Source: Streptomyces viridochromogenes DSM 40736
GTDB taxonomy: Bacteria; Actinomycetota; Actinomycetes; Streptomycetales; Streptomycetaceae
NCBI RefSeq assembly: GCF_000158955.1
Contig: NZ_GG657757.1
Coordinates: 4,234,635 to 4,298,634 of the forward strand
Direction: 5' to 3'
Length of the DNA stretch: 64,000 nucleotides
Position 1 is the stretch's first letter, and every line of letters begins with the position of its first letter. This document shows, piece after piece, positions 1 to 7,217 of this stretch. The position numbers and the translations under genes were made by a program. Below the pieces are notes generated by a model. The model had not been told where the DNA came from. It searched no databases and saw nothing but the letters and a program-made list of their open reading frames with translations.

Positions 1-1504
1 CCCCAGAGATGGAGCGAGAGGTGACCTGGACTTCCTTTCCCATCATGAAGATGGAGAAGAACCCAATACCGAACCGCCCCGCGGGTTCAAAGTTACTGGC
101 CAGCAAGCCAGGGTTCTCACGAACAACATCTGAGCTAAGCCAAGACGTGTTACCGAAGTCCAGCAGTTTGCCACCGAGAATTGCAGGGGACATCCCAATT
201 CCATTATCGCTGCATGCCAACCAGATTTTTTCTTCCTTCTTCTCAAGCCATACATGCACACGCCCCATGAAGGGGCGTCCGCCGCGATATGCGGCCAGAG
301 ACTCCCGAGCCTTCACGGCATCGCAAGCGTTGGTCGCGATTTCTCTAAGCCCTACGATCCAATTCTCCCCGTAGAGCTCGTTTCCACCGAGACGTCGAAC
401 TAGACCGGCGACATCGCCTACCTTGACTTTAGCCTCGACCGGTTCCCAGTCACGGCATGGGGTAACCGCGCTGAACGCTTTAGGTGACTCGACGTTAGCC
501 ACTCCACGCGCAGAAAACGTTGGGCGCCTATTATCGGAGAGTACACTATCGGTATTGCGCAACTCTTCGTCAACCATTGAAAGTGTTTCATAGGCAAGCC
601 ACCACGCCCCCATCTCATCAGATGCAAAGCCATCAGGAGCGGTGAAGACTAGTCTGCCGTTCTTAAGGTAAGGCCGTTGAACGCGAGTCTGGAATAGCCA
701 ATGCTCCTTGGAAAAGGAGGAGAGATTCCGAACCGCAGCAAGGATGGAAGGAACGCGAGTGGCGTCCAGGTGGGCAGCGTCTGCTGTACGAAGCAAAAGT
801 GCCGTCACCAGCGTATCGGCGCGCCAATCGATTGGCGCAAAGGCTGGTGCTCCGACTGGCGAAGAAAGGATCTTAGTGACTTCGTCCGTACTCCAATGAT
901 GACTGGCTGCAACCCTACCAATTATGCGCCCATACGCCTGCCTTAGTTCCAGATCACCCATGAGGTAGGCCGTACTGCCATCCAGCGTTTCCCAGGAAGC
1001 CAGAGGGAGATCCTCTGCTATCTCTGCATGCAACGCACGGAGTAATTGCTTGTCGGCCTCAACTGCGAGATCCTCGGGAGGAGATGCGAGTTCCAAAGGA
1101 TGAGGCGGGCGACCCCACTTCTCCCTCACTTCCTTCGCTAGAGCGTCAGGCCATTCTCTGCGTTGTCGCAGTTTTTTCCCCGACAGCTGGTGCGCGGCAT
1201 GGCTCATAGCGAGGTCATGCACAAGAATGGCCCCTCCGAGCACATACGCCTCAGCCGGATTTAGGCAAATTTCTGGGCCTGCAATATGATTAGCAATTTC
1301 CCAAAGAGCGTATGCATGGGTAATGTCGTGCTGAGTGAATTCAGGCAGATCTCGGGCAATCTCACTCGCGAGCTGGCCAGCCCGTTCCTCCATGTTAAGA
1401 AGGCTTTGCTTGAACCTGTCACGAGCGGTGCAGTTCTCGGTAAAGGCTTCCTGACCGAAAGCCTTACACCATAGCTCAGGTCGGGACGATTCATCTAGCA
1501 CCAT
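1..1504 (-). CDS. HD-domain plus HSP90-like (GHKL) ATPase, C-terminus outside window
   Basis: Reading leftward from an ATG at 1504 the frame stays open for 501 codons to the window edge, so the 3' end is missing. Residues ~50-250 look like an HD-type helical domain (H59-D60, H63 and H96-D97). Residues ~375-500 are the start of an HSP90/HtpG-type ATP-binding fold: E388-x3-N392-x2-D395 (N-box), DNGIGM at 433-438, and the glycine loop GRFGIGFFS at 476-484. ATP binding and a chaperone-like or switch role are inferred; no substrate is visible. An AGGAGGTG motif eight bases upstream fixes the start. It follows the membrane-protein gene at 1530-2015 by 25 bp, so they are probably co-transcribed. GC is clearly lower than in later genes and a rare TTA leucine codon occurs (1043-1045), suggesting transfer and possible bldA dependence. 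Confident in the domains, not in the biology. Confidence 0.82.
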   Translation of the reverse strand, partial: MVLDESSRPELWCKAFGQEAFTENCTARDRFKQSLLNMEERAGQLASEIARDLPEFTQHDITHAYALWEIANHIAGPEICLNPAEAYVLGGAILVHDLAMSHAAHQLSGKKLRQRREWPDALAKEVREKWGRPPHPLELASPPEDLAVEADKQLLRALHAEIAEDLPLASWETLDGSTAYLMGDLELRQAYGRIIGRVAASHHWSTDEVTKILSSPVGAPAFAPIDWRADTLVTALLLRTADAAHLDATRVPSILAAVRNLSSFSKEHWLFQTRVQRPYLKNGRLVFTAPDGFASDEMGAWWLAYETLSMVDEELRNTDSVLSDNRRPTFSARGVANVESPKAFSAVTPCRDWEPVEAKVKVGDVAGLVRRLGGNELYGENWIVGLREIATNACDAVKARESLAAYRGGRPFMGRVHVWLEKKEEKIWLACSDNGIGMSPAILGGKLLDFGNTSWLSSDVVRENPGLLASNFEPAGRFGIGFFSIFMMGKEVQVTSRSISG

Positions 1505-1529
1505 GCTGAGCGCACCTCCTAGCAAGCAG

Positions 1530-2015
1530 TCAGGTCATTTTCGGCAGAACTAAGGTGCTCGCAATCAACCACATCACGATCACAGAGACCGCAATAAAGA
1601 GCACCATGTATGTTTCATACCAACGCAACAGGTTTCTGGTGATTGGACGCTTACGGAAGCCTGGCCTGACCATCTCATCCGTGATATCGCATTCTTCGTT
1701 TCTGTAATCGAGCCAGGCTAAAGCGCCTACAACTATCAACAGTACGGTAAAAGCTGCCACGACTGTAGCGAGTATCAATAACCCAATGACCCCGTCACGT
1801 GCAGTGCTTGGGGTTACCTGCCACTTGCGATACCCGACGAAGAGCGCAAGGGCCGCGCCGACAAGAGAAGTAGCAAGCGCCTGATAGATGGCGAGAAAGC
1901 GGTAGGCGTTCTCGTTGACCGCGTGAATCTGCTGCAAGATATAGCGATATCGCTCTATCGCGAATTCATTTCCCACAACACTTGATTCTGGCCCAGGCTC
2001 ATTAGACGCCGTCAT
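1530..2015 (-). CDS. small membrane protein with three helices, partner of the HD-HSP90 gene
   Basis: A 161-residue protein of no family I can name. Three hydrophobic helices lie at about 39-61, 75-101 and 136-157, with an N-terminal amphipathic stretch (RYRYILQQIHAVNENAYRFL, 23-42) before helix 1 and a charged cytoplasmic-type loop (DYRNEECDITDEMVRPGFRKR) between helices 2 and 3. It is the first gene of an apparent two-gene operon with the HSP90-like ATPase. A membrane sensor, anchor or effector for that ATPase is therefore a reasonable inference, not shown. Start at 2015 is chosen because a G-rich ribosome-binding stretch precedes it; a further in-frame ATG at 2051 has none. Codon use is less GC-rich than in the core genes. 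Confidence 0.7.
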   Translation of the reverse strand: MTASNEPGPESSVVGNEFAIERYRYILQQIHAVNENAYRFLAIYQALATSLVGAALALFVGYRKWQVTPSTARDGVIGLLILATVVAAFTVLLIVVGALAWLDYRNEECDITDEMVRPGFRKRPITRNLLRWYETYMVLFIAVSVIVMWLIASTLVLPKMT

Positions 2016-2051
2016 AGCCCCACCCCCACGTGAACCTGCAGCATAGGACAT

Positions 2052-2444
2052 CGAAGCCGGGTTTGTGGGCGCTTTGTGCCAGGAAGCCTGTCACCAAGCG
2101 GGCCGCTTACCACGGAACCGGTCAGTTGATGACCTAGACGCGGCTCATCTCCTTGGCAAGAACCGCCGTCAGAGCAACAAGAGAGCAGCGCAGGCGAGAG
2201 GCACTCCAGACCCGAACCGGGGGGCCTTGCGACTCCGGCTCTGCCGTCCGTAGGAAGCAGACGTGCCAGACCCGTGCCAGATCGTGCGGGGAACACCGGG
2301 TATCGACCCGACGGTCAGGCGCCGGCGGTGCTCCTGTCCAGGTCAGTCGGACAACCTCACGTAGATCACCTCAGCTTCCCAAGCTGAGGGCCCAGTGGCT
2401 TCCACCGCGTTCGCACCGGGCATGACCTCGTACGATCAGCCTTC
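2052..2444. other. non-coding stretch with a tRNA-Gly(CCC)-like anticodon arm
   Basis: No convincing gene is seen in this ~390 bp. Positions 2361-2391 resemble the D-arm end plus anticodon arm of an actinobacterial tRNA-Gly with CCC anticodon (GTAGA-N-CA, then the stem AGCTT-CCC-AAGCT). The T-arm and acceptor stem expected downstream are absent, so this is at most a tRNA remnant in the acquired region. Confidence 0.3.
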
Positions 2445-2760
2445 ATGGCAGAGACAGGCGGAGAACTCAGTTGGCTGGAGCAGTGGTACCGCGCCCAGTG
2501 CGACGGTGACTGGGAGCACGAATGGGGCGTTCGGATTGCAACGCTCGACAATCCAGGCTGGACAGTGGCAATCGGTCTTGAGGAGACGACGCTGTCTGGT
2601 CAGCCCTACGAGAGGACGGACATCCGGCGCAGCGATTCCGACTGGGTGATGGCGACGGTGTTCGGACGATGTCTTCCAGGCGTCCTGCGGTCCGCTCAAC
2701 CTAGGGGAAGTGCTGCGCCTGTTCCGCGACTGGGCTACCACGGTGAGCGGTGAGCCCTAG
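2445..2760 (+). pseudogene. Imm53-family immunity protein gene, broken by a +1 frameshift
   Basis: The first ~73 codons match the pattern of Imm53, an immunity protein of polymorphic toxin systems: WLEQWYRAQCDGDWEHEWG, then LDNPGWTV and a C-terminal tryptophan strand. From about 2664 the frame is lost, but the +1 frame resumes with the expected ending (DDVFQASCGPLNLGEVLRLFRDWATTVSGEP) and stops at 2758-2760. One extra base at or near 2663-2665 would explain it. Imm53 proteins normally neutralise a co-encoded toxin; no toxin gene is present in the window. It is either a decayed orphan immunity gene or a sequencing error. It sits just left of the tRNA-Ser fragment, inside the presumed mobile element. 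Confidence 0.72.
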
Positions 2761-2923
2761 CCAACGGGTGATCGCGACCGCGTCTGGCCGCCTCAGTTTC
2801 CGTCTCATTCACCGTCGTTCACTGCCATTCAGATCAGACCTGGGGCGCTGCCACGGGGGTGGCCGATCACCCATGAACGCAGGTGAACGCCCCTGCACAC
2901 CGCCCCGCACCCCACCAACACAG

Positions 2924-2979
2924 TTGGAAAGCGTGTTGGGGGCAACCCCTCACGAGTTCGAATCTCGTATCCTCCGCCA
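2924..2979 (+). other. tRNA-Ser(GGA) 3' fragment, probable attachment-site scar
   Basis: 56 bases match the 3' two thirds of a Streptomyces tRNA-Ser(GGA): anticodon loop with GGA, the long variable arm, the T-arm with GTTCGAATC, the 3' acceptor strand TATCCTCC, the discriminator G and an encoded CCA. The 5' half (beginning GGAGGAT) is absent upstream, so it is not a functional gene. Such 3' fragments are left when an element integrates into a tRNA gene, the intact copy lying at the other end. With this orientation the intact tRNA and the rest of the element should lie to the left of the window. A recombinase remnant (3047-3142) abuts it. Confidence 0.8.
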
Positions 2980-2997
2980 GTGCCTCACCGGGCACGA

Positions 2998-3037
2998 TGT
3001 CGAAGGGCCCCACCGTTCGCGGTGGGGCCCTTCGACA
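2998..3037 (+). terminator. perfect 18-bp hairpin with UUCG loop after the tRNA fragment
   Basis: Left arm 2998-3015 and right arm 3020-3037 are exact complements around a TTCG tetraloop. It probably served as terminator of the tRNA-Ser gene or of the convergent recombinase. A near-identical copy is found at 4771-4814. Confidence 0.75.
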
Positions 3038-3046
3038 TTGTTCGTC

Positions 3047-3142
3047 TCAGTTGGCTCCCGGGAGCTCCCACAGCGCGTCGCCGACCTGCTGCGCGACCTT
3101 GCGGAGCATGGTCCCCGTCACATGCATGTAGCGGGCGCGCAT
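3047..3142 (-). pseudogene. tyrosine recombinase (integrase) C-terminal remnant
   Basis: Thirty-one codons ending in a TGA at 3047-3049 read MRARYMHVTGTMLRKVAQQV and then GDALWELPGAN. This resembles the last segment of actinomycete tRNA-targeting integrases, where RYxHV contains the nucleophilic tyrosine and a helix ending in LW follows. The catalytic Arg and His boxes upstream are not recognisable before the FUSC gene, so only the 3' end survives. Its 3' end points at the tRNA-Ser fragment ~70 bp away, the usual arrangement of int next to an attachment site. Confidence 0.6.
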
Positions 3143-3284
3143 CCGGGCCGGTCCCCCGGGCTCCCACCCCCTGACATGCGGGCCGACACTGCCAGATGCG
3201 CGGCGTTCATGCGGCCCACTGATCCCACACCAGGCCAGCGGCCGGCGGACGCCGCCATGAGGCGTGGCCGACTGAGTGACAACG

Positions 3285-4421
3285 TCAAGCTTGTTGTGAC
3301 GGTGTCTTGGCGGTGCGTTTGGCGAGCAGCCCGGCCAGCAACATGACGATCAGCGCGATGCCTACGCCGCACAGCGTCCACAGCACCCGGTAGCCCTCGG
3401 CGGCATTGTCGGAGGGTTGCGGCAGGCCCACGAGGATGAGCACCCCGGCGGCGATGGCCGCGCAGTACAGCGCGTAGTTCCAGAAGCGGATCGCCGCGCC
3501 GTGCATCAGCAGGACGAGCGCCACCACTTCGAGTCCGCGACGCACGGCGAACAGCTTGAGCCCGTGTTCGCTCGCGGGCACCCACAGCAGCAGCGCGGCC
3601 ACGGCGGCGCCGATCAACGCACCGGTGAGGCGCTGTGCACTGGCGAGCACGGCCTGTTCCAGACTCGGTTTCATCGCGATCATGGCCGCGATCGGGATCC
3701 AAGAGCCGTACGAGAGATCCAGTCCGAACGCCAGCGCGACGGTTCCGGCGATGACCGCGGCCCGGACCACCGCGAACAGGATCAGCGGAGGGGTCAGCTT
3801 CCTTCGGGAAGTGTCCCCGGGGAGCTCCGCGAAGGGCTGGTCCTGGTCCGTGCGTCCCCGGATGAGCCACCAGAGGAAGGTCACCGTGATCCACAGCGCC
3901 ACCCCTCCGGTCCAGGAGACCACCTGAGCCCAGACGTAGCTGGTGACGTGGCCCGCTTGGTGGATGTTGAACTCGAATCCGACGGCGACGATGAACCAGA
4001 TGTTGAGAAGCAGCGCGTTGACGAACCGCCGCACCCCGAACGCGACCGCCAGCCCGGCCGCCAGAGTGACAGCGAAAGCCGCGAGTACCAGCCAGCCCCA
4101 GGCTTCCGAGCCGATACCGAAGGCCAGCGCGGTCACCCCGGCGCCGACCAGCCCGAAGACGGAGGTGTAGAGCGCACGATGTCCGTAGCTGCCTCCGGGG
4201 TCGGCCAGCGCCGCGAACAGGAGGCCGAACAATGCGCTGAGCAGGTATACCTCGTGCCCGATCGCCCAGAAGACGAACATCGGCACCAGCGCGGCGTCGA
4301 GGAACGCCACCGCTCGTGGCCAGTTCAGCCCCTCGGGGTTGAGCTGGAACACCTTCGACAGCCAGGTCATGACCTTTCCCCGGTGCACGGGCTGTCCTGC
4401 GGGTCTGCTCTCGGTGGTCAC
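3285..4421 (-). CDS. FUSC-family integral membrane protein
   Basis: A 378-residue protein with about ten hydrophobic helices in two blocks (roughly residues 40-190 and 225-370), separated by a polar segment (RGRTDQDQPFAELPGDTSRRK). The second block contains the FUSC_2-like pattern of small-residue-rich helices with IPIAAMIAMKPSLEQAVLASAQRLTGALIGA (about 255-285), typical of fusaric-acid-resistance or aromatic-acid-exporter type proteins. A role in export of small organic compounds is family knowledge; the substrate is unknown. GTG start at 4421; an internal ATG at 4370 is an alternative. The gene stands alone between two copies of the attachment-like repeat, so it may have moved as part of an element. 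Confidence 0.75.
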   Translation of the reverse strand: MTTESRPAGQPVHRGKVMTWLSKVFQLNPEGLNWPRAVAFLDAALVPMFVFWAIGHEVYLLSALFGLLFAALADPGGSYGHRALYTSVFGLVGAGVTALAFGIGSEAWGWLVLAAFAVTLAAGLAVAFGVRRFVNALLLNIWFIVAVGFEFNIHQAGHVTSYVWAQVVSWTGGVALWITVTFLWWLIRGRTDQDQPFAELPGDTSRRKLTPPLILFAVVRAAVIAGTVALAFGLDLSYGSWIPIAAMIAMKPSLEQAVLASAQRLTGALIGAAVAALLLWVPASEHGLKLFAVRRGLEVVALVLLMHGAAIRFWNYALYCAAIAAGVLILVGLPQPSDNAAEGYRVLWTLCGVGIALIVMLLAGLLAKRTAKTPSQQA

Positions 4422-4747
4422 GTCAGCTCTCTCTCAAAGCACACGCGAGTCAACAGGTATGCGCATTTTAGTAACGAATCCCTCCATTTCGCCCAGGTAG
4501 CGAACAGCCACCCGCAGCAGGCCGACAGTGAGGCCGAGGCCGGTGGGGGTGCAGCGAGGCACACGCGTGCGTAATCGGTGGGCGCACTCGCCGTCGTGGC
4601 TGACGGTCGTCGGCTGAGCCGCATACGGACTCCGATTCGGCTCGGAAGGGATGACCGCAACCGGCGAAGGGGTGCAGGCGTCAACAACGCTCGTGATCAA
4701 TACACCTAGCCGCTCAGGCAAACGGCCGCCCATGAACCCAGGTGCCC
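4422..4747. other. intergenic stretch upstream of the FUSC gene
   Basis: No convincing gene in ~325 bp. A TTGACT hexamer near 4447 on the minus strand could be a -35 element for the FUSC gene, but no clear -10 is seen. The last bases resemble the sequence upstream of the first attachment scar (a shared CCCATGAAC-N-CAGGTG). Confidence 0.4.
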
Positions 4748-4814
4748 CCGCCAGTGCCTCACCGGGCACGATGTCGAAGGGCCCCCACCGCTTGCGGTGG
4801 GGGCCCTTCGACAT
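4748..4814 (+). repeat. second copy of tRNA-CCA / hairpin sequence (attachment-like repeat)
   Basis: Bases 4748-4790 repeat 2974-3015 almost exactly: the tRNA end CCGCCA, then GTGCCTCACCGGGCACGA, then the hairpin arm with one extra C. The hairpin here has arms 4771-4791 and 4794-4814. After it both copies share TTCGTCTCAGT-N-GGC, which at copy 1 is the end of the integrase remnant. It is read as a second attachment-site scar bounding the FUSC segment. The tRNA body itself is missing here. Confidence 0.6.
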
Positions 4815-4917
4815 GGTCTGTCCCGGTTTTCGTCTCAGTCGGCCTCTCGGCCTTGTGGACTTCTGTGCGCCTTGCCGGAGTCGACTATTCCCCTGAAGCC
4901 GCGGGCAGACCTGCCGC

Positions 4918-5325
4918 ATGGCGACGCCAGAGAACGACGACCAGCGGCGCGACGCAGACGCCCGCCTGTGGGAGCACCACCTCCACACCGACACCATGCT
5001 CTTTCAGCGCGGCAACCTGTTCCTCGTCGCGCAAACACTGCTGGCTGTGGCCTACAGCAGCACCGCCACATCGGGCACCGCGCACGCGGCAGCACGTGTC
5101 CTGGCCGGCTTCGGGCTCGCTCTCACTACCGTCTGGGCATACGTGGGACACCGCTATCACCGCTACAACCGGGCCATCCAAAGACGTACTGCCGAGCGTC
5201 TGGCGGACTACGCGGAGACCTATACAGCCAGTCGCATCGCTGGTCCCAGCGCGATGCCGCTGATCGCCTATGCGCTTCCGACGCTCTCCGCCGTCATGTG
5301 GATCGTTCTGCTCATCGTCACGTAG
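4918..5325 (+). CDS. small three-helix membrane protein, unknown family
   Basis: 135 residues. A polar N-terminus (LWEHHLHTDTMLFQRGN) precedes hydrophobic helices at about 32-48, 58-78 and 110-134, with a charged loop (RYHRYNRAIQRRTAERLADYAE) between helices 2 and 3. The layout resembles that of the protein at 1530-2015, although sequence identity is low by eye. It lies directly right of the second attachment-like repeat and does not form an obvious operon. ATG at 4918. Function unknown. Confidence 0.6.
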   Translation: MATPENDDQRRDADARLWEHHLHTDTMLFQRGNLFLVAQTLLAVAYSSTATSGTAHAAARVLAGFGLALTTVWAYVGHRYHRYNRAIQRRTAERLADYAETYTASRIAGPSAMPLIAYALPTLSAVMWIVLLIVT

Positions 5326-5334
5326 TCGGCGCCG

Positions 5335-5622
5335 CTACCGCCGACGCCCCCTACGCAGGGGTCCGCTCCCTCGCCGACCGCGTGGTCCGCTTCGCGTGGG
5401 CTCCCCGGAGCCCACGGTGAGGCGGGTCGCGAGGTGGTAGGTGACGGTGATGTCCCGGTAGTCCTGGCCGGGGGTGACCGGGGCCGGTAGGTGGGTGCGG
5501 TCGCTGTGGCTCGTCGACTCTCGGTTTCCGGTGCCGGGGAAGCGGACGGCTGTCTGGGGTTCCTGCGTGAAGCGGAGCCGTTCGGCGTGGACCGTCGACC
5601 GGAACGAGATGTCCCCCACCAC
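5335..5622 (-). CDS. conserved hypothetical protein, partner of the 11-residue-repeat protein
   Basis: 95 residues beginning MVGDISFRSTVHAERLRF, with a core (FPGTGNRESTSHSDRTHLP, then TPGQDYRDITVTYHLATRL) that I recognise as recurring in Streptomyces genomes without a known function. The Arg-rich C-terminus (PRGRRGSGPLRRGRRR) is low complexity. It starts 27 bp after the stop of the repeat-protein gene on the same strand and is probably co-transcribed with it. Two GTG codons (5622, 5619) can serve as start. Confidence 0.6.
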   Translation of the reverse strand: MVGDISFRSTVHAERLRFTQEPQTAVRFPGTGNRESTSHSDRTHLPAPVTPGQDYRDITVTYHLATRLTVGSGEPTRSGPRGRRGSGPLRRGRRR

Positions 5623-5649
5623 CGGGCTCCCGGCCCTCGCGCCTCGCGT

Positions 5650-6615
5650 TCAGGGCGGTTCCTCGGGCTCCCTGGCCGCCTGACGGCGACCGGACCTTGG
5701 TGGCAGCTTGCCGTCCTCTCCGCGTACCCGGCGCGTGCGGGCGCTGCGTGCCGGACGCCGTTTGGCCGGCTCGGCCCCTTCCGTGCCGGCTACCGCTTTC
5801 GTCTCACCCGCGGCCTGTTCGGCCACGGTTCCGGCGGTGCCGCGCACCGCCTCGTCGGCGCTTTCGACGGTTCGGCTCGTTTCGCGGCCGACGTCCTCCA
5901 CCGCGCGTCCGGCACCACCGCTCACGTCCTGGACGGCCCTCCCGGCTCCCTGCCCGACGTCCTGCGCCACGGAGCCGACGCCCCGGCCCACGCCCTGGAC
6001 AGCGCCTCCGGCACCCTGCCCCACATCCTGTACCGCGGACCCGGCGCCCTGACCCACATCCTGTACCGCGGACCCGGCGCCCTGACCGACGTCCCGGACG
6101 GCGGTCCCCGCGCCCTGGCCGACGTCCTGGACGGCCCTTCCGGCACCGGCACCCACCTCCCCCACGGCCTGACGGGCTCCGCCGCCGACGTCCTGCACGG
6201 CGGACCCGACTCCGCGGGCCAGCTCGTGCAGGATCTCCGGGTTGCGGTCGAGCGTGGTGAGCACTCGGTCGATGATTTCGGCGACGTGGTGGAGACGCAC
6301 CTTGAGCTGGGCCTGGGCCTCGACGCCCGAGATGCCCAGGTGCACCTTGCCGAGGGTGACGTCGGCGCCCACATTCAGTCTGAGCAGGTCCAACACCTCG
6401 GCCTGCAGCGAGACACGCGCCCGCAGGTCCTCGACGTCCAGGTCGATCTCGTCGACCTTCAGGACCGGGACATCGAGGAAGACGTCAGGGCTCGCACCGG
6501 CCGCGTCCTCCTCGTCGTAAGCCTCGGCATCGGCGTACTCGTCACCGTCTCCGGCGTCGAGTGCGTCGTCGTACTCCTCGGCCAAGCCCTCGTCGTTCTC
6601 GGCGTTGTCGCGCAT
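5650..6615 (-). CDS. acidic protein with amphipathic 11-residue repeats
   Basis: 321 residues in four parts. An acidic N-terminus (~1-40) is followed by a conserved block (~45-135, VFLDVPVLKVDEIDLDVEDL to IIDRVLTTLDRNPEILHELA) also seen in Streptomyces proteins related to gas-vesicle clusters. Next is ~130 residues of an 11-residue repeat of the type AVQDVGQGAGS (~137-265), and last a basic C-terminus. The repeats should form long amphipathic helices like those of LEA or lipid-droplet proteins, so binding to a membrane or protein shell is an inference. No gvp genes are in the window. The DNA contains an exact 33-bp duplication. ATG at 6615 is chosen because GGAGG lies eight bases upstream. 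Confidence 0.68.
   Translation of the reverse strand: MRDNAENDEGLAEEYDDALDAGDGDEYADAEAYDEEDAAGASPDVFLDVPVLKVDEIDLDVEDLRARVSLQAEVLDLLRLNVGADVTLGKVHLGISGVEAQAQLKVRLHHVAEIIDRVLTTLDRNPEILHELARGVGSAVQDVGGGARQAVGEVGAGAGRAVQDVGQGAGTAVRDVGQGAGSAVQDVGQGAGSAVQDVGQGAGGAVQGVGRGVGSVAQDVGQGAGRAVQDVSGGAGRAVEDVGRETSRTVESADEAVRGTAGTVAEQAAGETKAVAGTEGAEPAKRRPARSARTRRVRGEDGKLPPRSGRRQAAREPEEPP
6022..6087. repeat. exact 33-bp tandem duplication within the 11-residue-repeat gene
   Basis: Units 6022-6054 and 6055-6087 are identical, encoding two successive 11-residue repeats. Neighbouring units are more diverged, so this pair is the most recent expansion. Confidence 0.85.
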
Positions 6616-6932
6616 CGCCACGCCTCCGAGTTTTTGCGTGCATTTCGACCATTTTTTCCATTATGGGGATCAGGTCACTGTTGGCCCGCCGTGGATCGGC
6701 AGTCGTCCCACAGGGCGGCGAGGCGGGTCGGGATCTGGGGAATGGCGGCGCACCCCGCTTCCGTCGCAACTGCCGTAGTAGAGGAAGGTGTGACCCGGCG
6801 CCCTGGTCTCAGTCGGGACGAACGAGTTCGAATCTGGTGTCTTCCCAGGTCGGGGGTGTGTCGTGGTGACTATCGGCCCGATCTGTGCCGGCGGCCACAG
6901 CGGGACGGGGGCGGGGAGGCGCATACTGAGCC
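6616..6932. other. intergenic stretch with a T-arm-like sequence
   Basis: No gene is supported in ~315 bp. GAGTTCGAATCTGG at about 6826-6839, followed by GTCTTCCCA, resembles a tRNA T-arm and acceptor end, but no matching 5' acceptor strand is found within tRNA distance. Treated as chance or an old remnant. Confidence 0.35.
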
Positions 6933-7154
6933 ATGACAAAGTCTGCGGCACCTAAGCGCCATCTGCCCACCAGCCCCTTCAAGGCCCCCGTGGCACCTGC
7001 CCCCAAGCACTTCGCCATGGGCGATCAGGTCACCCACGACGTCTACGGCCTCGGCCGGGTGATCGGTATCGAGGACGGGATCGCGGCGCTCGTGGATTTC
7101 GGCTCGGCGCAGATGCGGATCTTGAGCCCGTACGCCAAGATGACCAAGTTGTAG
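6933..7154 (+). CDS. small CdnL/Tudor-like beta-barrel protein
   Basis: 73 residues. After a basic, Pro-rich N-terminus the core (MGDQVTHDVYGLGRVIGIEDGIAALVDFGSAQMRILSPYAKMTKL) has the short alternating strands of a small SH3/Tudor barrel, as in the N-terminal RNA-polymerase-interacting domain of CarD/CdnL. Homologous small proteins are common in Streptomyces and are of unknown function. Polymerase contact is only inferred from the fold resemblance. The frame continues past its TAG stop into another coding-like segment (see 7218-7415). Confidence 0.65.
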   Translation: MTKSAAPKRHLPTSPFKAPVAPAPKHFAMGDQVTHDVYGLGRVIGIEDGIAALVDFGSAQMRILSPYAKMTKL

Positions 7155-7217
7155 GACCGTCGTGCCTGCTCAGGGCACGCCAGGTCCCATCGGGGACCTG
7201 TAACGAAAGGCAGACCT

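Noticed and set aside
3417..4574. Open frame of 385 codons on the plus strand opposite the FUSC gene
   Set aside because: Antisense to a clear membrane protein; composition is Arg/Asp/Gln/His-rich as expected for reverse-strand GC-biased sequence.
6790..6850. tRNA-like T-arm sequence
   Set aside because: No 5' acceptor strand or anticodon arm at tRNA distance.
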